Shown piece by piece: positions 22,427 to 28,824 of a stretch of DNA of 34,451 nucleotides. Position 1 is the first letter of the stretch; each line of letters opens with the position of its first letter. The translations under genes and the position numbers were made by a program. Origin of the DNA: Microcaldota archaeon (GTDB lineage Archaea; Micrarchaeota; Micrarchaeia; Norongarragalinales; JACRGE01); the NCBI GenBank assembly GCA_016212465.1, contig JACRGE010000076.1, positions 1 to 34,451 of the forward strand. The letters run 5' to 3'. The notes under the pieces are model-generated. The model ran no database searches and was not told the origin of the DNA. It saw only the letters and a list, made by a program, of their open reading frames with translations.

Positions 22427-22467
22427 TTCTTTTAAATGTCTTTTTGCGTTAAATTATGGCTGGTGGG
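22427..22467 (+). promoter_or_regulatory. promoter and GGTGGGT ribosome site of the first MRNW gene
   Basis: TTCTTTTAAATG (22427-22438) is a TATA box about 35 nt before the start. GGTGGGT abuts the ATG at 22469. The gene at 23052 has the same CTTTTAAAT box and GGTGGGTT site. Confidence 0.55.
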
Positions 22468-22468
22468 T

Positions 22469-22894
22469 ATGAGAAATTGGCTTTTTGGACTGTTGCTGAT
22501 ATTCGTTTCGCTTATCTTCAGCGCTGACGCACAAACCTGCGCGTTATCCATCAACACATCTACTACAGGCGTGCTCTTCGGTTTGGTTGACATGGAGGGA
22601 ACCAGTGCGGTTAATTCAACGCGTGTTATGAATACTGGCGAAGCCACTGCAGATCTCTCCATAAGCGGAGTGGATTGGAGTGACGGAACTCATACTATGC
22701 CTGTTGGCCAGACCCGTTGGAGTTCTTCATGGAGTGATTACGACAGCGCAACTGCTTTGACGAATGCGCTTGCGCAAGTAACCCCCTTGCTTGGCGCTGG
22801 TAGCTTTCAAGAAGTTTTTCTGGCAGTACGCGTTCCTGCAGGCCAGTACGCCTCCACTTATTCTCAGACGATTACCTTTACGTTGGAGTGTTGA
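22469..22894 (+). CDS. small secreted beta-sandwich protein, paralogue 1
   Basis: 141 residues from MRNWLFGLLLIF, chosen over the ATG at 22436 because GGTGGGT sits directly upstream and the N-terminus is then a clean signal peptide (cleavage after ADA). The mature part begins QTCALSINTSTTGVLFG and ends TLEC: cysteines near the N-terminus and as the very last residue probably form a disulfide closing a beta-sandwich. Motifs WSDGTHTMPVGQTRWSSSWSDYDSA and PAGQYASTYSQTITFTLEC are shared with the paralogue at 23946. The S-P/T-x-N.T...V.N.G.a..n.s layout resembles WxL/spore-coat-U-like beta domains. Function: envelope or extracellular structure. Confidence 0.75.
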   Translation: MRNWLFGLLLIFVSLIFSADAQTCALSINTSTTGVLFGLVDMEGTSAVNSTRVMNTGEATADLSISGVDWSDGTHTMPVGQTRWSSSWSDYDSATALTNALAQVTPLLGAGSFQEVFLAVRVPAGQYASTYSQTITFTLEC

Positions 22895-23042
22895 ATTTTT
22901 TAAAGCCTTTCGGGTGTTCGAGTTTTGTGGGGCGTTTTTGTTTGCCAAACAAAAGCAGGTTTATCCTCCAGTTTCCAACTAAAAATTTCGAAAACCCAAC
23001 AGGCTTGCCTTTTAAATACTTTTTCTTTATTAGATTATTGCA

Positions 23043-23050
23043 GGTGGGTT
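23043..23050 (+). promoter_or_regulatory. GGTGGGTT ribosome site of the second MRNW gene
   Basis: Lies 1 nt before the ATG at 23052. CTTTTAAATACTTT at about 23010-23023 is the TATA box. The arrangement and the first codons (ATGAGGAATTGG) closely match those of the gene at 22469. Confidence 0.55.
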
Positions 23051-23051
23051 C

Positions 23052-23636
23052 ATGAGGAATTGGTTTCTTTGTTTTGCTCTTTTTCTACTAGCACTCAACG
23101 CCAACGCAATTGGGCAAGGAGCAGGCAAACTGGTTTTCAGTGTTTCAATGGGTTCAATGGAGTGGTCGGATTGGTTTTACCTCGTTACCTCCCCTGAGGA
23201 GAATACGACTCAGACAATAGAACTCTTTCTGGAGGGGCCGGCTGCTAACTACACTTTCGCTCCGGAGTCGGTTGTCATCCAACCAGGCGAAATCAAGCAC
23301 GTTAACATCTCCGTTAAAATCCCTGCGGATTACTCTGGGCCGAGCAAACTGGCTGGGAAGCTCTACTCGCGGCCTGTCGTTGAACGTGCTGGGCAAGTCA
23401 AGATTGTGGGGCAGCTGAGCAAAAACCTTGAAATAAATGTGTTGCCGCCCAAAGCCCCGCAGGCGACACCAGAAACTTCAGAGGAAACGAAGAAGGAAGG
23501 TGGCTTGACTGGGTATACGGTCGGGCAGCCCCCGAGTCCTGTTTTCATTCTCGGTGTCCTCATGTTTGCCTTGATTGCATTGGGTTTTGTTGGAGGATAC
23601 TTTTATTTCAAGAAAAAGTACAGGCCTCTTGGATGA
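23052..23636 (+). CDS. C-terminally anchored extracellular beta-domain protein
   Basis: 194 residues. Signal peptide MRNWFLCFALFLLALNANA, then a ~95-residue NEW3/Fn3-like beta domain (EENTTQTIELFLEG, VIQPGEIKHVNISVKIPADYSG, KLAGKLYSRP) of the kind that caps archaeal surface proteins, a Pro/Glu/Thr stalk (PQATPETSEETKKEGG), and a C-terminal TM helix (VFILGVLMFALIALGFVGGYFYF) with a KKKYRP tail. The signal peptide starts MRNW as in the gene at 22469, although the mature domains differ. Likely an outward-facing partner of the neighbouring secreted proteins. Confidence 0.75.
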   Translation: MRNWFLCFALFLLALNANAIGQGAGKLVFSVSMGSMEWSDWFYLVTSPEENTTQTIELFLEGPAANYTFAPESVVIQPGEIKHVNISVKIPADYSGPSKLAGKLYSRPVVERAGQVKIVGQLSKNLEINVLPPKAPQATPETSEETKKEGGLTGYTVGQPPSPVFILGVLMFALIALGFVGGYFYFKKKYRPLG

Positions 23637-23945
23637 GTTCATCTAAGGAAACAAACCTTTCAAAACAAGGCTTTAGTTAAAGGTAAAAAAGAAATCCCGG
23701 TAAAGCGGTTCTTTAAATTCATTAGAAAATAGAGGCTGTAAGAATAAGAAAAGCAAGGCATGACTGTAGGAGTGAAAATTAAAATTATTTAAATAAATAA
23801 GAAAAGCTCACAACATGATTCAAGAAATTATTTTGACCGTGTCTGGGAGCCATAAGGAAAGATTAAAAAATACGGCGTTGTATTAACTAATGAAATTTTA
23901 GTATAATGTTGGTTCTGAAATTGAATCAAGGAGGCTGAATGAAAC
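23637..23945. other. 309-nt AT-rich intergenic region
   Basis: No gene seen. AT-rich with A-runs; TAGTATAATG near 23899-23908 is a TATA-like box and AGGAGGCTGAATG (about 23929-23941) is a strong ribosome site for the gene at 23946. No repeat found in it. Confidence 0.4.
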
Positions 23946-24419
23946 ATGAAGAAACAAATCTTGTTTTTTGCAGTAACTCTATTGGTTTTCGGGTTGATGG
24001 CTTATCTGGTGAATGCGGCCTCAGGCACGACCACTGGCCAGGTTACTGTTTCAACTACCTGCGTGCTATCCATTAATACATCTAGCATAGGCATACTCTT
24101 CGGCAGCCTTGGTCAAAGCCAAACAAGTCCCGTGAATACGACGCGAATAACCAACAGCGGAAACATCGCTGCAAATCTCTCGGTAAGTGGTGCGGCTTGG
24201 TCTGATGGCGTAACCCACACCATTCCAGTCAGCCAAACCCATTGGAGCTCTTCCTGGACGAACTATGACTCAGCAAACGTTTTAGGCACTGATTTGGCAG
24301 AAGTCAATTCAGCTCTTGGGGCAAGTGGCACGCAAAACGTTTGGATTGCAGTCAGAATTCCAGCAGACCAGTACGCGGGAACTTACACGCAAACCATTAC
24401 CCTCGACTTGAATTGCTGA
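23946..24419 (+). CDS. small secreted beta-sandwich protein, paralogue 2
   Basis: 157 residues. Signal peptide (MKKQILFFAVTLLVFGLMAYLVNA), then a short SGTTTGQVTVS lead and TTCVLSINTSSIGILFGSLGQSQTSPVNTTRITNSGN. It shares WSDG...HTIPVSQTHWSSSWTNYDSA and PADQYAGTYTQTITLDLNC with the protein at 22469 and again ends in cysteine, so the fold and disulfide are conserved while the signal peptide is unrelated. Strong AGGAGG ribosome site. Probably a structural envelope protein, perhaps assembling into a filament, but there is no direct evidence. Confidence 0.75.
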   Translation: MKKQILFFAVTLLVFGLMAYLVNAASGTTTGQVTVSTTCVLSINTSSIGILFGSLGQSQTSPVNTTRITNSGNIAANLSVSGAAWSDGVTHTIPVSQTHWSSSWTNYDSANVLGTDLAEVNSALGASGTQNVWIAVRIPADQYAGTYTQTITLDLNC

Positions 24420-24532
24420 GAAAATAAACTTCATTTCCTTTAATTTATTTTCAAATGCAGTCATGCCAGGCGATTTTGCCTAGCATTGTTTGTGAATTTC
24501 GCTTAAATTGTTAATTGAAAGAGGATAAAATT

Positions 24533-24994
24533 ATGATAAAGAGGGATGCTGGCATCAGCTCCTTGCCTTTTCCAACGGTTTTTCTATTTTCTTTCTTCCT
24601 CTTCGTTGTTCTGGCCTTTGTTTCCGCTTCCAATGAGCAGATTAACTTGTCGGTTGTGGTCGCCAACGCCAACGTGAGCATTCAATTGTTTTCAATGACT
24701 CCAACTTCGTTGAACCCAAGTGGAAGCGCCGACTTCTTTCTTTCGCTTTCAAACAATGGTTCGATGGCCACGAATGCAACTCCCTTCATCTACGTCTATG
24801 CCCCCTCGGGGGCGCGCATTGCCTTGCTGAGCTTTTCTCAACAAGTCATATATGTTACGAACTCTACCTCGTTCATCTATTCTGGATGGAGTGCAGGTTC
24901 ACTCGCAGAAGGAAGTTATTCTGCAGTTGCAAATGCCACTTACTACTTGTGCGGGGGGGTGTCCAACCGCAGGGACGAACTCGTTGAGAGTTGA
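24533..24994 (+). CDS. surface protein, N-terminal part (frame broken at a G7 tract)
   Basis: The ATG at 24533 follows AGAGGAT. Residues 10-35 are a signal peptide (FPTVFLFSFFLFVVLAFVSA), then an Ig-like domain (LFSMTPTSLNPSGSADFFLSLSNNGS, SFIYSGWSAGSLAEGSYSAV). The sense ends in a run of seven G at 24953-24959; after it this frame reads SNRRDELVES and stops at 24994. Removing one G would join it to the downstream frame as YYLCGGCPTAGTNSLRVDF, a smooth continuation. So this is the 5' part of a ~581-residue protein; either the G count is a sequencing or assembly error, or it is a natural frameshift. Confidence 0.8.
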   Translation: MIKRDAGISSLPFPTVFLFSFFLFVVLAFVSASNEQINLSVVVANANVSIQLFSMTPTSLNPSGSADFFLSLSNNGSMATNATPFIYVYAPSGARIALLSFSQQVIYVTNSTSFIYSGWSAGSLAEGSYSAVANATYYLCGGVSNRRDELVES

Positions 24995-26279
24995 TTTTTC
25001 AATCAAGGCCCCGTCAAGGCCGATCCCGGGTGGGGGTGGCGGCGGTGGGGGTGGCGGCGGTGGTTTAGTCCCTAGTGAAAACCAGACCGTTCCCTCTTCT
25101 CTTCCCTCAGAGATATCGCCTGCTGGAGGTGAAATCCAGTTTGTGAAAACCATTGTGTTGAGGGAAATGCTTCCAGGAGAAGGTGGCATTGAAAGCGTGG
25201 TTGTAAAGAATACGCTCGCGAGCGACGCAGTGATTGAGGTTTCCACGGATTTACTGAACTGGGTTAAGCCAGAGGGGTCTGGCAGGGTTGAAGTACCTTC
25301 TGGTGAAGAACGAGCGGTAAATATAGCTGTAGCTGTTCCAAGCGATGCACTGGCAGGCGATTATTTAGTTAAACTGAAAGCAGAAAGCACCCTCGGAAAA
25401 GGAGAGGACTACTTTGTTCTCAGGGTGAAAAAGTACCCCCCTGAATACGAAAAACCAATTGTACTCAGGAGTGTGCGGCTTGAAAAAACTGGGACCGCCA
25501 TAATGTTGGCTGTCAAAAACCCTTCCTCTGAGCGAGTGTCCAACCTAAGGATCGTGGATGAAATACCTTTAGAGCTTGCTTCCTCGCCAGAGCAAATATC
25601 GTTTTCAGGAAGGAAGGGAGCTGTAAGCAGTTCAGGGCAACAGCTGAGGGTTTCATGGGAGTTGGAAGAGCTTGCCCCTCAAGAAAGCGTTTTCATTTCC
25701 TATTCGATAAACACTAAACTCAGCGAGTACTCCCGTTATGTGTCATGGCCTGTTCAACAGGTTTTGTTGCCGAAGAAAATCACTTTAGAAGATTTGATTC
25801 AGGTAAAGGAATTCACGGTCTCGCCGGCACGAAACGGAGTTGCTACAGCCAAGGTGATCCTCTTTCATGCTGGAGCAGAAACAACAAGGATCACAGCGTT
25901 GCTGGAATTGCCCACTGGTTTCAAGTCGGAACCGGCTTCAAGCGTCGAAGTGCTTGCTCCAGCTGGAACTGCTCAAATTGTTTTCTCGATCTCTGCACCG
26001 CCTAACGCTGATGGCTCCTATCCAGTAAACCTCGTGCTTTCAGCAGGCTTGGAGAGATTTTCACGAACCAACGCCCTGTTTGTTGAAAAAAAAGAGTCTC
26101 CTGGAGTGATTGGCAACATCATTTCCGTAATGGTTTCAAGCAATCTTTACCTAGTAGTTACATTTATATTCGGTGGTTTTTTAATAGTTCTCGCTTATCG
26201 TGCAATAGGCGGAAAACTGGGTTCCATGCGCGAAAAACATGCTTACCTGAAGAAGCTGCGGGACGAACTCAGAAAGTGA
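24852..26279 (+). CDS. surface protein, C-terminal part with NEW3-like domains and TM anchor
   Basis: The open frame starts at 24852, but only the part after about 24950 is real: the first ~33 codons are out of frame with the upstream ORF. From CPTAGTNSLRVDF it runs to a 12-glycine linker, a beta domain (VLREMLPGEGGIESVVVKNTL, PSGEERAVNIAVAVPSDALAGDYLVKLKAES), a second with LRIVDEIPLELASS and WELEELAPQES (similar to the protein at 5118), a third (VEVLAPAGTAQIVFSISAPPN), then a C-terminal TM helix (NLYLVVTFIFGGFLIVLAY) and a basic, coiled C-tail (REKHAYLKKLRDELRK). Together with 24533-24994 it is one anchored surface protein. Confidence 0.8.
   Translation: MLRTLPRSSILDGVQVHSQKEVILQLQMPLTTCAGGCPTAGTNSLRVDFSIKAPSRPIPGGGGGGGGGGGGLVPSENQTVPSSLPSEISPAGGEIQFVKTIVLREMLPGEGGIESVVVKNTLASDAVIEVSTDLLNWVKPEGSGRVEVPSGEERAVNIAVAVPSDALAGDYLVKLKAESTLGKGEDYFVLRVKKYPPEYEKPIVLRSVRLEKTGTAIMLAVKNPSSERVSNLRIVDEIPLELASSPEQISFSGRKGAVSSSGQQLRVSWELEELAPQESVFISYSINTKLSEYSRYVSWPVQQVLLPKKITLEDLIQVKEFTVSPARNGVATAKVILFHAGAETTRITALLELPTGFKSEPASSVEVLAPAGTAQIVFSISAPPNADGSYPVNLVLSAGLERFSRTNALFVEKKESPGVIGNIISVMVSSNLYLVVTFIFGGFLIVLAYRAIGGKLGSMREKHAYLKKLRDELRK
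24953..24959 (+). repeat. G7 homopolymer at the frame break
   Basis: Seven consecutive G. One fewer G (6) restores one open frame of 582 codons (24533-26279). Confidence 0.85.
25029..25064 (+). repeat. 15-bp tandem repeat encoding poly-glycine
   Basis: GGTGGGGGTGGCGGC occurs twice in a row (25029-25043, 25044-25058) and is followed by GGTGGT. It encodes a flexible 12-glycine linker. Confidence 0.85.
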
Positions 26280-26315
26280 ACAAAAAATGAAGGAATCAAA
26301 AATAAAATAAAGAAA

Positions 26316-26323
26316 AGATTTAT
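26316..26323 (+). promoter_or_regulatory. TATA-like box of the MinD-like gene
   Basis: GATTTATT region centred about 25 nt before the ATG at 26345; AAGGGG at about 26333-26338 is a possible ribosome site. Confidence 0.4.
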
Positions 26324-26344
26324 TGAATCTACAAGGGGTTTTTT

Positions 26345-27124
26345 ATGGAGACGCGAGTCGTCAGCGTGATTTCAGGAAAAGGCGGAGTTGGAAAAACGAC
26401 TACTGTCGCGAACCTGGGTGCTGCACTGACTGCAATGGGCGTGGAAACCTTAATAATAGACGGCAACATTGATACCCCTAACCTTGCGCTGCATTTCGGC
26501 ATAACAGAAATTCACTGGAGTTTCCAGGATGTTCTCAACGGCAGAGTGGATGCAGCCAGAGCAACTCTTGTCCACTCAAAGTCAGGCGTGCGCATCCTTC
26601 CCTCATCACTTAAATACCAGCCCGCTGACATGAAGAATCTCCGGGGAGCGCTCGACCAGTTGACTGGCTACGAGATCATAATCATAGATTCGCCGCCTGG
26701 AGTGATAGGCCATGTTGAAGACATCATTGAAGCATCTGATGAAGTGATAGTCATCTCCACTCCAGACATTCCTGGCGTCGTCAACGCAGCCAAAGCAGTC
26801 AAGCTCTCGAGAGACATAGGCAAGACGAACATCCTCCTTGTATTGAATAAAGTGCTTGAAAAGAAGTTCGAGCTCAAGAAAAAAGAGGTCGAGTTCATAA
26901 GCGATTGTGAGATAGTCTGCGCCATTCCAGAGGACGAGGCAGTTCCACTGAGCCTCGGTGACAAAATCCCAGTTGTGTTGAACAACCCGACTTCACCGGC
27001 TGCCCAGAAGTTCAAGGAGCTTGCTGGAATAATCAGCAGAAAAGGGTTCGCGTTTGTACCCGCGCCTAGGAGGGGCTTTTTTTCTAGAATAATCGGTTTC
27101 TTTAAAAGACTTTTCGGCAGATAA
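26345..27124 (+). CDS. minD: MinD/ParA family P-loop ATPase
   Basis: 259 residues. Deviant Walker A SGKGGVGKTTTVANLG (about 10-25) with the signature lysine, switch I-like DGNIDTPNLALHFG (about 39-52), Walker B IIIIDSPPG (about 112-120), then the EVIVISTPD strand. The C-terminal end (RRGFFSRIIGFFKRLFGR) is an amphipathic basic/aromatic helix like the MinD membrane-targeting sequence. Residues 40-43 are DGNI rather than the more usual DaDi. MinD-type ATPases cycle on and off membranes to place division sites or polar machines; archaeal ones help position archaellum and chemotaxis arrays. No MinC or MinE is in the window. Neighbours are three TM-coiled-coil proteins. Confidence 0.92.
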   Translation: METRVVSVISGKGGVGKTTTVANLGAALTAMGVETLIIDGNIDTPNLALHFGITEIHWSFQDVLNGRVDAARATLVHSKSGVRILPSSLKYQPADMKNLRGALDQLTGYEIIIIDSPPGVIGHVEDIIEASDEVIVISTPDIPGVVNAAKAVKLSRDIGKTNILLVLNKVLEKKFELKKKEVEFISDCEIVCAIPEDEAVPLSLGDKIPVVLNNPTSPAAQKFKELAGIISRKGFAFVPAPRRGFFSRIIGFFKRLFGR

Positions 27125-27272
27125 AAAGAGACGGTCATAATAACGTTTGTTTGCTGAAAGCACGAGAGCGATCGCCTTGTCCTATTTTTAAATAATTTTA
27201 TGACCTCCTCTTGCTATTTTTTCTTCGCTTCAGCATCTTACTCTTACAGTCCCAGATGAAAATGACAGATCT

Positions 27273-27551
27273 CTATTTCTTTTTTCCGCCTGCCAAGCTT
27301 ATCAGTTCGTCTATTCTCTTGTCCATGTACTCCTTGTCCACCTTCTCATCAATTGCTTTGTTCAATTCTCCCATGCTTGCCTCTATTGAACGGGCCGTGG
27401 CTTCAGTCCTAGCCATCTTCGCGAGCGTCAGCTCCTCTTTTTCCTTCATGAATTTCTTGAGGTCGAATATGAGCTTTGTTATCCACACGAATGCGATGAA
27501 AACAACTGCAGTCAAGACCATTGAAGCGATGTTCAAACCCTCTTCAGCCAT
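27273..27551 (-). CDS. small TM-plus-coiled-coil protein A
   Basis: 92 residues from MAEEGLNIASM, chosen because GGTGAGG lies 2 nt upstream (27554-27560 on the minus strand); an alternative ATG is at 27566. One TM helix (IASMVLTAVVFIAFVWITKLIF, about 8-29) is followed by a Lys/Glu-rich helix predicted as coiled coil (LKKFMKEKEELTLAKMARTE to EYMDKRIDELIS) and a KKK tail. Unknown family. It is 17 nt after the stop of protein B on the same strand, so they form an operon that converges with minD. Confidence 0.7.
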   Translation of the reverse strand: MAEEGLNIASMVLTAVVFIAFVWITKLIFDLKKFMKEKEELTLAKMARTEATARSIEASMGELNKAIDEKVDKEYMDKRIDELISLAGGKKK

Positions 27552-27567
27552 TTCCTCACCCTGCAAT

Positions 27568-27864
27568 TCATCTTCTTCTGACCACGGGAATTCTTTCCCC
27601 TTCCAGCTCGCTTATTCTATAAATTGCTTCCTCCACTTTTTTTTCCAAGTCAGCTGCGCTTCCTTTGGCACCAAGCGCTTCACGTGCGTTCCTCTGTTTT
27701 GCGTCTAGCTCGCTCAACAGCTTGTTCAAGCCGTCTATTCTATTAGCCGCTTCCTGGAAGTGCCTGTCATGATGCGCTCTTGTCTTTTGCATTAAAAGGA
27801 AAGCAACGCAGACGACAACCAGTAGAAGGCCGAAACCAAAGCCTGCTAGAGTATTTATTTCCAA
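27568..27864 (-). CDS. small TM-plus-coiled-coil protein B (TTG start)
   Basis: 98 residues from a TTG start at 27864 (LEINTLAGFGFGLLLVVVCV, read as Met). This start is supported by GGTGGG about 10-15 nt upstream and a TATA box (minus-strand GTTTTTAAAC, about 27899-27908). The longer open frame up to 28101 adds ~80 residues with no family look and crosses the promoter. One TM helix (about 8-28), then a coiled-coil stretch HFQEAANRIDGLNKLLSELD and LEKKVEEAIYRISELEGE. Same plan as protein A, upstream in the same operon. Unknown function. Confidence 0.6.
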   Translation of the reverse strand: MEINTLAGFGFGLLLVVVCVAFLLMQKTRAHHDRHFQEAANRIDGLNKLLSELDAKQRNAREALGAKGSAADLEKKVEEAIYRISELEGERIPVVRRR

Positions 27865-28051
27865 GGCATCAACCCACCCATTAATAACTGTCCAGCTGTT
27901 TAAAAACTTTTGCGAATTGGGAGAGCGCCCCCAAAAGCATGTTTGAGGAAGTTGTTTTCTGCTGAAGACGAAAAATACATCTGGCCTTAAAAAAGGGCAA
28001 ACAATCTTTTGCAGAATCCGATAGGAGTTTGCGACCGCTCCCATCAGAGTA

Positions 28052-28061
28052 TATTTTAAAA
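28052..28061 (+). promoter_or_regulatory. TATA box, overlapped by a 9-bp inverted repeat
   Basis: ATATTTTAAA centred about 35 nt before the ATG at 28092. GAATCCGAT (28014-28022) and ATCGGATTC (28065-28073) form a perfect 9-bp inverted repeat flanking it, a possible operator for the divergent pair at 27864 (minus) and 28092 (plus). Confidence 0.45.
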
Positions 28062-28091
28062 AACATCGGATTCCAATCTTATCATGATGCA

Positions 28092-28475
28092 ATGACTCCA
28101 CTTGAATTTGTTTTTCTCTTCATAGGCACGGCCTTCTTGGATGTGATAGCTTGCTTCGAGTTTGTGAGGACTAGAGAGAAGCTGAAGGAAGCTTTGGAAA
28201 GAAAGTCCATGGAACGCAGAAAAGCTGGTGAGGTGCTTGCGTTTCCTGAAGCAAAAATAGCTTCTGTTGACTATAAACTGGAAAAGCTTGCAAATGAGAT
28301 AGTGTCCCTGAGGGCGAGGATGAACACGCGGGAATTCGACAACACGGGGATAAGAAGAGAACTTAATGTCCTTTCCCAGGAGCTGAATGCCTTGAAGGAA
28401 ACCAACTCCGCCCAAACATCAGGCATGGCTGTCGAGCTGGAGCGCATGAAGGAAAAAATGGGTTTTGAAACCTAG
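28092..28475 (+). CDS. small TM-plus-coiled-coil protein C
   Basis: 127 residues from MTPLEFVFLFIGTAFLDVIAC, chosen by the TATA box at 28052-28061; the longer ORF from 28029 starts upstream of that promoter. One TM helix at the very N-terminus, then a long charged helix with heptad-like spacing (REKLKEALERKSMERRK, then YKLEKLANEIVSLRARMN, RRELNVLSQELNALKE) ending RMKEKMGFET. Unknown family. Divergent from protein B, with 227 nt between them. Confidence 0.65.
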   Translation: MTPLEFVFLFIGTAFLDVIACFEFVRTREKLKEALERKSMERRKAGEVLAFPEAKIASVDYKLEKLANEIVSLRARMNTREFDNTGIRRELNVLSQELNALKETNSAQTSGMAVELERMKEKMGFET

Positions 28476-28491
28476 TCCACAAAGTGATTGA

Positions 28492-28794
28492 ATGGAAAGC
28501 GTTTCATGCGTACTGGATTCAAAAGGAATTTTTTACGAGGCACGAGGAAAAAACATAAAAATTCCACTTCAGCCAAACGGAATAAAGATAAAGGAACTGA
28601 AGGCCGCACTTTTGGCAGCTGGCTTTTCAATATCAAAGCCATCGAAGTCCGATGACTTTATTCTCTTCAGTGATGAAAGAAAGGTTCACATAGCAACCCT
28701 CGTCGGTCAGGAAACACTCTTGCTTCATGAACCGGCCAAGCACGCATCTGCAATGAAATTTGGTGAAACAATCTCGGCATTGAAAAGTTTTTAA
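28492..28794 (+). CDS. 100-residue soluble protein, unknown
   Basis: Starts MESVSCVLDSKGIFYEARG, 16 nt after protein C on the same strand, so probably co-transcribed. No signal peptide or TM helix. Alternating beta and helical segments (IKIKELKAALLAAGFSIS; FILFSDERKVHIATLVGQET; LHEPAKHASAMKFGETISALK). It is rich in Lys/Ala and compact; I recognise no family. Confidence 0.6.
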   Translation: MESVSCVLDSKGIFYEARGKNIKIPLQPNGIKIKELKAALLAAGFSISKPSKSDDFILFSDERKVHIATLVGQETLLLHEPAKHASAMKFGETISALKSF

Positions 28795-28824
28795 TCCAAT
28801 CAGATTAATCTACTTGGAGTTTTA

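Larger units (their letters stand above)
21918..22468. other. 551-nt gene-free region: pyrimidine tract and dispersed element
   Basis: 21940-22190 is extremely T-rich on the plus strand (TTTTTCTTTT-like runs) with an imperfect ~70-nt direct repeat: 22041-22078 and 22111-22153 share TTTTTTCAGTCTTTTT, GTA.TCTTGTTTT. From 22200 the composition is normal; 22227-22235 (GCAGAATCC) and 22359-22367 (GGATTCCGC) are a 9-bp inverted repeat with one mismatch, 22311-22413 is a copy of the dispersed element, and TTCTTTTAAATG (22427-22438) is a promoter. The long open frame across it is a phenylalanine/leucine-rich artefact of the T-tract. Confidence 0.6.

Noticed and set aside
21918-22472. 184-codon ORF across the pyrimidine tract
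   Set aside because: The sequence is mostly Phe, Leu and Ser from T-runs. It overlaps the promoter of the next gene and the dispersed element; judged an artefact of composition.
28029-28091. Upstream extension of protein C
   Set aside because: The extra 21 codons cross the TATA box and inverted repeat and start before any ribosome site.
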